From Mansonella perstans (taxonomy: Eukaryota > Nematoda > Chromadorea > Rhabditida > Onchocercidae): a stretch of DNA of 64,000 nt. The DNA is taken from assembly GCA_037074765.1 (NCBI GenBank), contig JBAMDO010000579.1:496001-560000 (forward strand). Direction: 5' to 3'. Below are positions 13,350 through 24,944 of this stretch, piece after piece; position 1 is the stretch's first letter; the number at the start of each line of letters is the position of its first letter. Made by a program: the position numbers and the translations under genes. The notes under the pieces were generated by a model. That model saw only the letters and a list, made by a program, of their open reading frames with translations, was not told the DNA's origin and did no database searches.

Positions 13350-16300
13350 ATGGAAACGACAGATTATGGTCATACAGAGAGTAGTCATGGTAGTTCAACT
13401 TTGTATTCTTATCATTCCGATCAGTGTTGTTGCGGATGTCCAGATTTTCTGGAACAGATGCTAAAAACTGCATCATGGAAATCTGAGAAACTTTATATTT
13501 TGCACTGTAATGAATGTGATGGCACGACAATACGGGAACTTCGATCGTTGTACATTAATCAAAGTTATAATCGTTCGCACTCAATGCGACATGAATGGCA
13601 GTGCTCTCATTGCGGCTTCCTGAATTCTGATTATAATACAGTCTCGAGTCGTAAAAATGCTAGCCTGCTTGATGCTGGAAATTCAGATAGTTGGAGTGAA
13701 GCAATATCTCGTAGTATGCCTAGCTCTTCAATTCTTACCTCTATTTCCAATCTCTACTGCTGTTCTTGTCAAGCCCAAAAGTGTGATTTTTCAACGCCGA
13801 ACTCAGACCAATGCAAATTCAACAAAGAGAACAGTAAAAACTTTGAAAAATGGACGAAAAATGATGAATGTGATTGTCTACTAATGAACAAATCACAGAT
13901 AATATCATCAATTACGGATAGATCGAAAACTGAAACGGAAAGAGTAAAGTGGGTAGCAACTTCGAAAACATCAGTTTTCAGATCATATCGTGTTTCTGAT
14001 ATTGATATTGCAACAGAATCATTAAAAGGTTTGACTAGATATTTCCTGCTAACTTCTTCGTGTTTGTAATCCCGAACTTATTTACTTACTGAGATACAAA
14101 TTGAAGCAACTTTTCAAAACAAAAGATTTTGTTTTTCATGATTTTACAACTTTACTACGAAAGCAAGTTAGATTACTTTTATAAGATAATCATTTGATAT
14201 TTCGACGTAACGCTTGCCATTTACTATGCATCATTTAATATTATCATTGTTTGGATACTTTAAAAGTAACAAACACATTGCTATAATTGTTGAATAGTGT
14301 TATTTTTTGCCAATTAATGAGGAGAAGAGTATTTTGGCATTGTTTGTAAGTAAACTTTCCTTCCACACAAAAGCCAAATGTGAAAATGGCATAAATGCAA
14401 ACTTGAAATTATATCTTTTATTTTTAACCGCTTCTTAAACATAATTATAGATATTAGAAATATCGGAATTTTTATGAAATTGCAAACTGAAATGATTGTT
14501 TGTTCACAGATGGCGTATCTTTCAATGACTTTATAAACTATTACCAATTATAGCTTCTATTGAACGGAAGAATTCACCGTTGCGTTCAATATCAATTGAA
14601 GGAAGCGAAGGTATCATGCAGTAATTGTTAATGGCACTGTGAAATGAATATTATCATAGAAAATTTGAGCTGTTAACATTAAATCAGAAAGAATTATAAT
14701 GCTTTAGACATGACTAATTGGAAATTTTACCCAACTTTAGAATTAGAATGTCTAAAAATCAAGAAAGTTGGACATTTAGCTAAAACGGTAAAAATTTAAA
14801 CATATACTTCGCGATCATATTTCAAAACGGGTTTCAATACGATCGGCTCAGCATAGAAATGATTTAAGGCATGCCGATTTTTGCTTCACCTGTAATTTAT
14901 AACATCATTCTCAAATGTTTGAATTAACTGTTTCACTTAACCTCAGTTATTTGCAGCTTACTTTGTTGTATTTGGTGTTATTAAGACACTTGTTGAATAG
15001 AACTTTCAAGTAACAAAATCATGATATTAGGACAAGATTCTCTTGTGTGTGAAGACATAAAATTTTACTTACTTTAATTGATACAACTTTTCTATCAAGT
15101 CGAATGCTATCCCCGAGGAAATGAGATTGGTGATATCATAAAATGAAAGAGTATAAATACAGCTTAATTTAGATGGAATTAAATCGAATCCAAAGGAACC
15201 AAAGTTGGAACTATTAAAGAACGCAATACTTACTCCCTCAGGTAGAGGAAAAAGTGAAATTATTATATTATTCTCTTTATAGAATTAGAAATATCCAACA
15301 GACTGCAACATAAATCGCTACTGTAGAATTCCTGATTCGTCCCAACTTGTCAAATGACTTTTATCTATAAAGCATGAAGAATAACTTAATCTGAATAGCC
15401 ATAGTCATTAAAAGTCAGTAAAAACTGAATACTCAGTAAAAGACTTAATAATTAAATAGTTATCAACAGAAGCAAACGCTGATCACCGGAATATGGAATA
15501 CGACGTGAAAACAGAAAGAGCATTCTCAGCTGATCCATTGGAAACCGCTGTCGAGTTAAAATGTGAAGCCACGACTTCATGCAAGGAGATCTTGAAAACA
15601 GGAAGACATATAAGTGAAACGGGTACGTTTGGCTTTTTAGTTTCGAATTCATTTGATCGAACTAACATTTACATCAAGTTCAAGACTTCAAAAAATAAAT
15701 CTGAAAATTCTAAAAAATAGAGCAACTTCATACTTGCTCAACTTTCGAATTTTTGCCTCAAAATTTTCGTGAGTCTTGTAAAACTTGCAGTTGAGATCTA
15801 TTGCATGTACCAGAATGTAAGTTCTGGGAAGACATTCATTCTAAGCATTGCGTCCCCTGAATATTTTGTCAATAATCTAATAGAATAATAAATTTCGAAA
15901 ACTGGAACTGAAAAATATTAATGAAAGATTTTTTTTTCAAAGAACAAATTACACAACACATAAAAAATGCGACATCGGTTTGTATCTAAAATTTCGAAAA
16001 GTATTGGTTCTTTATTGAATATACTCGTCAGTTTGAAAACTTGTAAAATTCTATTAATTAGTTACGTGAATATAATGAATATTTACGCTGCAATTCTGTA
16101 TCACTAAAAGAATTAGTTAAAAGGAAATTGATATACGCATTAATTTTCCAAGTTTTTTGTTTCAAGGTGTGAAAATTTCCGTTAATCTTTTGACTGTAAT
16201 TAGTTCAGGACTTCTGACTAAAAGATTTACTAACTTTCAAAATTTCTGTTGACGACGACGTTGATTCTAACTAGAAAACATAATTGAACACCATCATCTT

Positions 16301-19300
16301 ATGTGGCTTGACAAATTCATAGTAATTTCGCTGATTTTGTCAAAATAATTTGCCTTAATCGAGTAATTGTCAGACTGTTTAAAACGAAAAACAAGAGATT
16401 GCGCATGAGAAAACCTACTTGCAGTAGTACCATTAATTGACGGAGTCAGCATTAGCAATAAAAATTAAAGGTAAACAAATAACTCTTCAACCATCAAGTA
16501 CATAACTTATTGCCAATGAAGAAAAAACCATAACTCAGCGAAAAAGAAACAGAACCAGGAAAAATAAATTAGATTAGGAAAATATAAGTTAATAGTACCA
16601 TGGATTTCAATTTGATTTAGTTGTTTAGTTCAGCTTGGTTTGTAGGAAATATATATTTTAAAAATTATCATATTCACTTCAATTAACAAGGATGTTGGCA
16701 ATTATGTAATAAAGCAGACTGATCATTATATCGTTCGACATAAAGACGGTGTTAAAGTTAATTTTGAACAGTTTTAAGGGATTTCTAAACAGTTTAATCA
16801 TGAATCATATAATCCAATCTCTTGAAAGCTTCTCCTAGTAAATTTTTAATGAATTTTCAAAAACTCGTTAAAAAAATTATTAGTTGCAATTGAAGTGAAT
16901 CCAATAAAGTCACTAAGCTGCAAAATTGCGATTTCCTGCCGAATGTTTCTTATTAAAAGTATTTTCCCGTTATTTTTATCAAGTACGGAAAAAGCAGATG
17001 GTCTGATTTGCTTCAGATCCTTGCAAGTTTGTGGACGTTGTGAAAAGAAATTCAGAGGAGAAAATTTCTGGACATTTACTCGATAGCTTGGACTTGGTTG
17101 CATCAAGCGGTAATACTCATAGTCCTTCGGTAATTTGGTTTCGTTTTCATATGATTTCGACTTCAAAATTAAACTAAATAATTAAATTCCTGATTTGGAT
17201 GCAAATATTGTAAGAACAATATTCCTTGTTTTGAGGAAAACGTTTCGTAAGCAAATTGTTCTGATAGTTAAAGCTATGGATCTATAGCGAAGATCCTGAA
17301 ATTATTTTTAAAAGTATTTCCTTGATTAAAAACTGCTGAATCTGAAAATCAAGTTTTATTTTATTCTTTAGTTAATAAAAACATAATTTGATTGGAGCAT
17401 TTTTTCATTTGAAAAACTAAAATTTCATCCATTCAGATCAACAATAATGAAATTTCTAAAACAAGCTCGATATTTGTCGATACCGATAGTTTATTATCAT
17501 CTAGCAGCCATACCATAAAAATAGGCCGTCCAGATAAAAAGTATGATAATTCAACAGTTACTGCAACATGTTCTCCAAAACAATGCTTCAGGTACAATCA
17601 AAAACAAATAATGTCGAATACATTCCATCATCCTATCATTATCGGACACCTACATCAAATAAAAAATCTCAACAGACTCCGCCATATATGGCTCCAACTA
17701 TTTCGTCTGCTATGAAAATGAAGCAAATGCAAAAACAATATAACTCTCCAGAACCTTTGTCAGGGATTTCTTGTCAGCCACATTTAATTTCAAAAGGACT
17801 ATCTACTGGAGCTTTTTTAACGCCATCATCAAAAATATGCCGCAAAAAACGCTTCGTTAGCAGTTTTGAAGCGGAGTTACTCACAACTGAATGTGATGCA
17901 GCAAAAAAATCGAAACATCAAAATTTGCAACGAACATCAGCACAGCCACTGCCAAGAGTTGCTTGTTGTTCCACAAATTGCGGCGGGTTATACCATAAAT
18001 ATTTAAAACCATTATTTTGGGATCGAATAACATCGAAAAACGACAAAATATCGCAGAAGGAACGTTTCATGGAAAAGGATCGAACAGTAGATTTAGCGAT
18101 GAATCTCCAAAAGGCAGAGATCAAGACATCATTGCACCCAAAAGAGGCTGAATCTCAGCTCTCACCAAAAAACTCTTATCAGGAACAAACTTATCTGTTT
18201 CATTCTGACAGAGTTTATTTGCAACAATCAAACCAGGTACAAAATAAGGCCTCAACATCTAAATTCTGTACAACACAAGTCGAAACACCATGTAGTTCGC
18301 ACCTTGAGTGCTGTGCATCACATTTTGTGGAGCCTGATTCTGCACAAGTAGGGACAACCGTATCATCGCAGCGAATTGCACCGTTAGGAGAGTCACCATG
18401 TTACACATCATCGAAACTCAATAAATATAATATTTGGCAGCGGATTCTTTCTAATTCACCTCAGAAAGTCTCCCGTTTCAAACGCTTTTCGAGCTCGGAA
18501 ATTAAGGATGCGAAAAGCGTCTCGCAATTATCACAATATATTTTACGATTGCGACAATCTATGGATCAGTTTGCTTCAGTAGAAACAAGAATGCCTCGAA
18601 CAGTGATTTGGAAACGAACAATTTCTAAATCATTACCGCAAGTTTCACGGCTTAATCGTTTTCCAATTTCTGAGAATTTTCCATCAAAGATATCTCAAGA
18701 AAGTCCTCCTTCCCAACGATTTGGAAGAGAAGTTTTACCGAACTTTCTTGAAACACAAATGCTATCAGATGTGCAAACTTCTCTTGCCACCTTATCGATT
18801 CAGCCGCTAAGAGTTTTATCCTACAAACAAGCAAATCTAATAAATCTACCAAAAGTTTCTGACAAGAGCGGTCGTTCATCTCTCTACGTATCCCAGCTAC
18901 GGTTACCGGAATTATTTTTGATTGAAAGTTTATTTTCTGAAACACTACCGGAAAAACATCATTCGAACTTCAGAATTAGACAATTAGACGCATCGATTCG
19001 TTCTGACACTTCGTCTTTTGAAGAATCATTGAACGGAAGATCAAAATCAACATCACCTAAGAAGTTTTCTCGTCGAAGTTGCTTTTTAACTTCTAAATAT
19101 CTGACATCTTCATACGTTTGGAATAAATCAACGACGGGAACAGTAAATAGAAGTTCTCGTATCGAGCGATTCCAAAATTTTGCTTTGAATCCATGCATAG
19201 CCCAATCCCAATTGTCAAGTTCATCCTTATTTCATACAGTTTCGCTGACCCCATCAGGCGGAAGAAGTTTGTGGATGCAGATGAAAGCGATTCCATCAAA

Positions 19301-20943
19301 AACGCTTTCACGATACCAGCGTCATTATCCTGATTTTTACGACATCACTGTGAACAAATCCGAGGCTGTGAAAACATTGGATAGAAGCTCTCGTTTCATG
19401 CGCTTCCGAGACAATTTCTCGTCAAATACATATATAGCACAATTTACCTTGGCACAAAATTTATCAGCCAGAATATTCCTGAAAAAGCGAACAGAACGAG
19501 GAGTACCTCACAAAATCTCACGTGAAGAACGTTTTAAAACTGATTGTGCTGCTTATGAACTGATGATTCCAGAGACCACGGACTCGCCAGAGTGCTCATT
19601 GCTTACTGCCCAGCAGCGATCACTGGAACAATCACTGATACGCAACTCAACAAATTTATGCAAGGACATGTTCTTAACTGGCAGCATTGCACAGCCTGCA
19701 GATTCTGACCGGAATCAGCAACTGAAGCAGCAAATTAATTATGAGGAACAGTTTGAGAATCGTACTTCCATTGATTCAAATATATTCGATACTGCCAGTT
19801 TCAACGAAATTAGAGAAAGAAAGAGTGGGAAATTATGGGATCGTCCAATAGTTCAGCAGACACAATCTGTTTCCCATTTGGATCGAACAGGAAGGCAGAA
19901 CTTTGATGGTGTGTAGTTTTTTTTGATTTCAAACTGTGGATAAAATTTATTCGAGTTTCTTTGGTTTCTTTGGGAAACAATGTTTCTTTGGTTAAACAGA
20001 CTGGAAATAGTTTTTTTGGAAATAGAAATTTTGTTAAAGAGGATGAAACAATTCATACTTCATTTTAAAGTTCTTCCGTTTTTTGCAGACCAGAAGTTAT
20101 CAACGTCAGAACTGATTACTGATAATGATGCTGCAGCTACTAAAGGTACAGGGTAACATATAATTTTATGTGAGACTTAAATTTATTCAGATAGCGAATT
20201 ATCGATTCAGCTGATGTAAACGCGTTACAATGATCTTGAATATGCAAAACAAGATTTTAGAGAAGTCCGTGTAAAAATTTTATTTCTTTGAAACAGAAGC
20301 AGTATTATTTCGTATAAAAATGGTCATTTCAGACGCTTCCTTCAACAGTGATGCTCAAGGAAAAGCAAAAAAAAAAAATAATGAAGGTAATATAAAACAC
20401 TGATGAGAAGTTTTTTAGTTAATTAAGTTAATATTTGTACTTTTTCAGTAAAGTGGTTTTGCGAATTTATCTCAGCGTTTTTACTTTTTCTTTAATTTTC
20501 AACTTAATTTACATTCTCATTATGTGATACGGATTTTTATGATCATTGAAAATTTGAAAAAACTTTATTTGAAAAGGCTTTTCGTTATTTTAAAATTTTC
20601 AGAAAGAAATGTAGCTGTCGTTGAAGGAACTAAGTCAGATAGTATTCAAATGGATGGGACTAATTTAGAACTATTGACATTTGACAATATTGCTTTGGTA
20701 CGTCTATTTTTCTGCCTGTTCATTCCCTCATATTTTTTCAATCGTGCCATAAACATTTAGTACTTCAACACTTAATTCTAAAAATGCGCAAACGTTTTTA
20801 AATTTTAGAGCTCTCGTGAAATACATATCGCATTTCAAACCAACTTTCAATCGATAAAACTCTATTTAAATGGAATTACAACATCCGAAGGAATTCGTGT
20901 CCGACGAATTGTTGTAAATGGTTGCGAAGTGTATCGCCGATAG
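13350..20943 (+). CDS. unrecognised large protein: Cys-rich N-terminus and serine-rich W...SR..RF repeats
   Basis: Best single-gene model: exons 13350-14028, 15470-15622, 17017-17096, 17437-17475, 17592-19908, 20089-20145, 20333-20386, 20603-20697, 20809-20943. All phases agree, giving about 1202 residues. The downstream half (17592 onward) is certain as coding because it holds a 2.3-kb open exon followed by four phase-matched exons. The upstream joins are less sure. The first exon has Cys pairs that could bind zinc (QCCCGCPDF, LHCNECDG, WQCSHCGF, YCCSCQAQKC). The middle is basic and Ser/Gln-rich with repeats of the form W-x-R...K-x-S-R-x-x-R-F. The C-terminal 45 residues (from SSREIHIAFQTNFQS to a CEVYRR end) look like a small folded beta-rich unit. 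An alternative is a separate gene starting at ATG 17568, which follows an acceptor-like TTCAACAG. No known family or function is assigned. Confidence 0.6.
17820..19905 (+). repeat. degenerate protein repeat, about nine copies of W-x-R...SR-x-x-RF
   Basis: Copies in one reading frame at about 17820-17864 (SSKICRKKRFVSS), 18018-18068 (WDR...ISQKERF), 18435-18488 (WQRILSNSPQKVSRFKRF), 18609-18662 (WKRTISKSLPQVSRLNRF), 19119-19172 (WNK...RSSRIERF), 19272-19326 (WMQ...TLSRYQRH), 19368-19406 (RSSRFMRF), 19482-19535 (KKRTERGVPHKISREERF) and 19836-19905 (WDR...VSHLDR). A Trp-x-Arg/Lys pair is followed 10-12 residues later by Ser-Arg-x-x-Arg-Phe. Spacing between copies is irregular and DNA identity is low, so this is an old amino-acid repeat, not a recent DNA duplication. 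Confidence 0.65.
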
Positions 20944-21437
20944 AATCTAGCAACATTAACTGTAGCGAATTTTTGTTTAGCAAAGGAACCAAATTAAATA
21001 ATCTCAGTGATTATTGTGTTTGTGTTGTTCCTTCATCTGCTTATGGTTAAATCAACCTGAACAGCTGGTACATGATCACATGAAAATTTATTTTCGAAAT
21101 ATAAACATTCACCGGCTTTGCTTGAAAGTTCTTTTTGTTTTATCTTGTGTATTAATGTAAATGCATAATCAGAATAGTAGAGAGATGTTGAGATAACAAA
21201 TCCAAAAAAAGGATCCAATACATCACGTTATCTTAAAAAAAAGCTGTTTTCCTGTAAAATCATCGAAGTGAAAATTATACTGAATGATTTTATTAAGTTA
21301 GCTACAGTGTTTGTGCATTAAGGATACAAAAAAGTCTTCCATTTGTCTAATTTCTGATGGATCACTCCAATGAGTGATCCTCAATGCAATAAACTACATA
21401 AACAGTCAGATTTACACATTGCATCAGACAACAAATC
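20944..21437. other. convergent 3' spacer
   Basis: Short region where the plus-strand repeat-protein gene ends and the minus-strand START gene ends. Both 3' UTRs must lie here. No gene seen. Confidence 0.6.
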
Positions 21438-22729
21438 TTAATCTGTAGGTGTTTCTGATGTCTTCGTGGTTTCCTGAGAACGGTCGCTTTCTAACAATTT
21501 CTGCGCATATTTTCGAGCAAATTTTGAATCACGATGTAGCATATAGGCAATGCAAGTGTCGATAAGACGTTGAGGTAAACTAATTTTTAGATTCACACAG
21601 ATTGCATAATCGATAAGTGTTTTCTGTTGATCCGGTAGAAACGGCGAAAATCGTCCAGCACCAAGAAGCATCTCAGCTCTGTTTATAGGAGCGATAAAAA
21701 TTAACTCAGGAAGTTCTAATAATGAAACAAATTTTCAAAGCAATGAATAACTTCAAATAGATTGAGGAATTGTAAAATACATACCGTACTTTGTTTCTTA
21801 CTTCAGGTATTTCATCAATTTCAAAGCTTCTAGCAGCTACATAAATTGCTGGTCCAATTTCTCGATATAACCGACATGCTAAGACTTCACGGCCCTTTAT
21901 GAACATAATATCTTTTGTTGCGTACTAAAATTTTCTTCTGCTTAATTTATCTCTTTGGGGGAAGTATAAGATTTTTCAAACTTTTTAGGAATGTTTTGTT
22001 TATATATTTATGATCATTTCTGAAAATGGAAGTCAACCTTTAGAACATCACAATGAGGAGTTAACTTTTCAATTCTTTCAATATAAGCGAAATTGGGATT
22101 CCACAATGGCGTTGCTGTGATTTTTTCCCAGTGATCATAGAATAAGTTTTTAGCTGTTCCGTTGAAAATTATCTGAACAAATCAAGATTTCAAATTTTTA
22201 ATACACTTTTGGAAATGTTACACGTATACATTACAACTGAAGTATATTTTACCTTTAAAGTGAATATTTTTCCTATTTCAAACTGTTTCGAATAAACTGT
22301 TTCGCCATTTTTCTCGTACGAATTTTTCCATCCTTCTCTTGTCTCAAAGCTAGGACTTGCGAATAAGTCCAGTAGTAATTTCATTGCACTTTCCGCCTTT
22401 TTAAATGCATCTGAGTACTGCAATTTAAATGATTTCTTTTAAATTTAAAAACCAGAAATTAGACCGAATCGTATTAGCTTAGCAATGAGAAGACCACTGT
22501 GACTGTTAGGAGCAGGAAAAATTTTTTGTCAACTTTGACTACAGAAAAAGAAAGGTTGGTGTTTAAATATGAATATAAAGATGTTTGCATCCTTAAACCT
22601 TACTTCATAAATAAACAATGCCAAGCATGGTTAAGTAAAGTTAATCCTTGTTGAGATTCTACAACGGCTTACTTTATTCAGTTTGGCAGGCAATGTTTCG
22701 CTCAAACCACCTACGTCTATCGTAGCCAT
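21438..22729 (-). CDS. START-domain lipid-transfer protein
   Basis: Five minus-strand exons (in order 22729-22673, 22417-22253, 22172-22038, 21924-21785, 21678-21438) join with matching phases to 245 residues. The short first exon begins MATIDVGGLSETLPAKLNK and follows an acceptor-like CATTTTAG, probably an SL site. The rest is one START domain: GWKNSYEKNGETVYSKQFE (N-terminal strand region), WNPNFAYIERIEKLTPHCDV, RDF-like KGREVLACRLYREIGPAIYV, and the C-terminal helix ISLPQRLIDTCIAYMLHRD. It most resembles the STARD1/STARD3/PCTP-like START fold, which holds one lipid in a hydrophobic tunnel. There is no signal peptide, MENTAL or other extra domain, so it should be a soluble single-domain carrier. 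The ligand cannot be read from the sequence. It is the only gene on the minus strand in this window. Confidence 0.87.
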
Positions 22730-24944
22730 AACTAAAATGAACGATTGTTATTAGAAGCTATCTTTTTTATTTCATTGGCAACTTTGCATATTAGTGAAAA
22801 TTGGAAGTTTTTTTGTAAGCATCTGTTCATCTAGAAAATGAAAGAAGAGCAATGTGGAGCCAGGATAATTTACCAAAGTACCTGATTGTTCCATTCAAAT
22901 ATTGATTGGCTAGTTTACGAATAGGAAGTCATAAGGCAAATACAAGTTTTATTGTTTCGGAATGGATCGAGTATCGAGAGGTCAAGATTCTCCACATCTT
23001 TCTTTCACTCTTCACTAAGTTTTCTCTCTTGCTTACTATCTCCTTTTCGTACAAAACTTCTGAAAAACATGAATCTCTCAACCCCTTTATCTCCCAAATA
23101 CCATCCTTCAAAATAGAACCAGTTGTAAAAGCTCTACGATGGACTTTTAATTAATATTTTAGAGCATCAAAAGAATACTTTACATACTGGTGAAGGAAAT
23201 ACATTAAAAGAAATTCAGTATTATTCCAAAATATTTCTTGGAGCATCCTTTCGTTATTGTCGTAATCAATCGTCAGTTTGTTGAATGTCTTGATGAAAGC
23301 ATCAAAGCCATTACTGATAATTATAGAACTACTCTTACTACCCAATTCTACTACCATTACACAACTTTGTATGGCAGAGCTGGAATTTGATATTTCCAAA
23401 CTGGATTTTCGCAATCTCATCGACTCGCTTCACTGTATCCGAATTATTGTTCGCTGCATCAAATATTCAAAAATTCTTTAGTTTTTTTTGCCATGCAATT
23501 GATTACTTAAGATTTTTTCCTAATGAATTTTTTATTTTTTATGTGAAATTTCGTAAATTACACATCATTACTTACAAATTTCGTAAACTTAAATTTAAAC
23601 AAGAAACTTACAAAGAGAAATAGTTCTCTTCTACCACTCATTCTCATTAAATGTATTTTTGCCACTTCTGCATCTTATATACATCTTAGTATACAGAGTA
23701 TACATCTTATATACTACGAAAATTTGCAATTGCTTTTCTCGATTCTTTGATATCCCAAAACAATTCTTAAATTCGAATAAACAGAAAAGCATTCCAATAT
23801 TTAATTTATACTCTGTCCTGTGAAAATTTGAAATCTATTAAAAAGTTCATTTGCGTGATATCAGTTAATATCCTTCTGCTAAGATTTATACTTAATTTTT
23901 AATTTATAAATAAAAGTAGGAAGTACGGCCATGATTTATATATTTGTTATTTATTACAGGCTTCAAATCCGACATCTTTGGAATAGGTTATAAAAAACTC
24001 CCTGGATCGTTTCGGATTGGTTTGTTCCAGTTTTCATCTACACTTTCAAGCTGACATAATCTGGATTACAGGAGACACTGGTAACTGCGCTTGATGAAAG
24101 AAGTTTATGTTGCTTTCATTGCGTCATTACTTTACCAAACCATAAAAGTAAAACTTTTAAAAATCATTTTCTTGTCAAGTAACATTTTTTGATTCAAATG
24201 AAAACTATATCTATGAAATTAATTTAACATCATATAATTAAACACACTATTTATGATCTGCTTTACTTTTAATTCAATTTATGTTCTTGTAATACACAAT
24301 GGTTTTAATAAAATACCTGCAATTCATTCGCATGATTCATTTCAATTCTTAACATCTCCTGTCTCAGATTCTTCTTGCTGGGAAATTTTGTTTCAAAAGG
24401 CTTCAAAAAAATTAGAATGCTGGTATATTTACCATAATATTTTGTTTAGAGAGAAAGAATTATTTGTCTTATTTTTTAAACTTAAGAAAGTTTTCCAAAA
24501 TTTTGCTATATTACAAGGTAATAGCTGGTTTTTCGTCGCTGAAGAATTTCTTTTAAACGGAATCAAGTTCTACCTTTTTTGTCATTATCTGTTCTGACGA
24601 ATTTTTTCGGCGATCACCCACTCCAAACAACATGACAGAACTGAGCAAAAATGAAACGACTACCTCTGAATTGGTTTCCGTTTTAGAAGAAAGCTCAATA
24701 ATGCATGGAACTTTCAATATTATAATTAATTAATAGTTGATAATAAAGAAACATTCGCTCATTGAATACTGATTTGGCAAAAATATGTGTTATTTCCCAT
24801 TCAATTATTAATTTTTGTTTATGTTTATGCAAATTAATTAATTTGATTTACACTCTTAATTCCCGAGCGTACCGCAGCAAACAGTCCTGAACACATTTGT
24901 TTCTAATTGTTACCATAGAAGTTTCTCATCACCAGAACACGTGA
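22730..24944. other. divergent spacer between the START gene and the astacin gene
   Basis: About 2.2 kb that should contain both promoters. A minus-strand open frame at 23151-23420 has an exon-like composition and a possible donor (CACCA|GTATGT), but its phase does not fit the START gene and I cannot place it in a gene. An open frame at 24253-24597 on the plus strand has no family match or splice context. Otherwise AT-rich, with a small repeat of ATACATCTTA/TATACT near 23675-23715. Confidence 0.45.

Noticed and set aside
16846..17166. 106-residue minus-strand open frame
   Set aside because: It lies opposite a plus-strand exon candidate (17017-17096) whose splice phases fit the large gene; the minus frame has no exon context or recognised domain.
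17541..17557. A 17-base GT...AG segment that would reconcile the two overlapping frames near 17550
   Set aside because: Far too short to be a real intron in an animal; the join 17475/17592 or a separate start at 17568 explains the frames better.
23151..23420. Minus-strand open frame as an upstream exon of the START gene
   Set aside because: Its donor is phase 2 while the START exon needs phase 0; a 19-codon first exon at 22673-22729 fits exactly instead.
24253..24597. 114-residue plus-strand open frame
   Set aside because: No splice signals, no similarity, AT-rich codons; probably chance.
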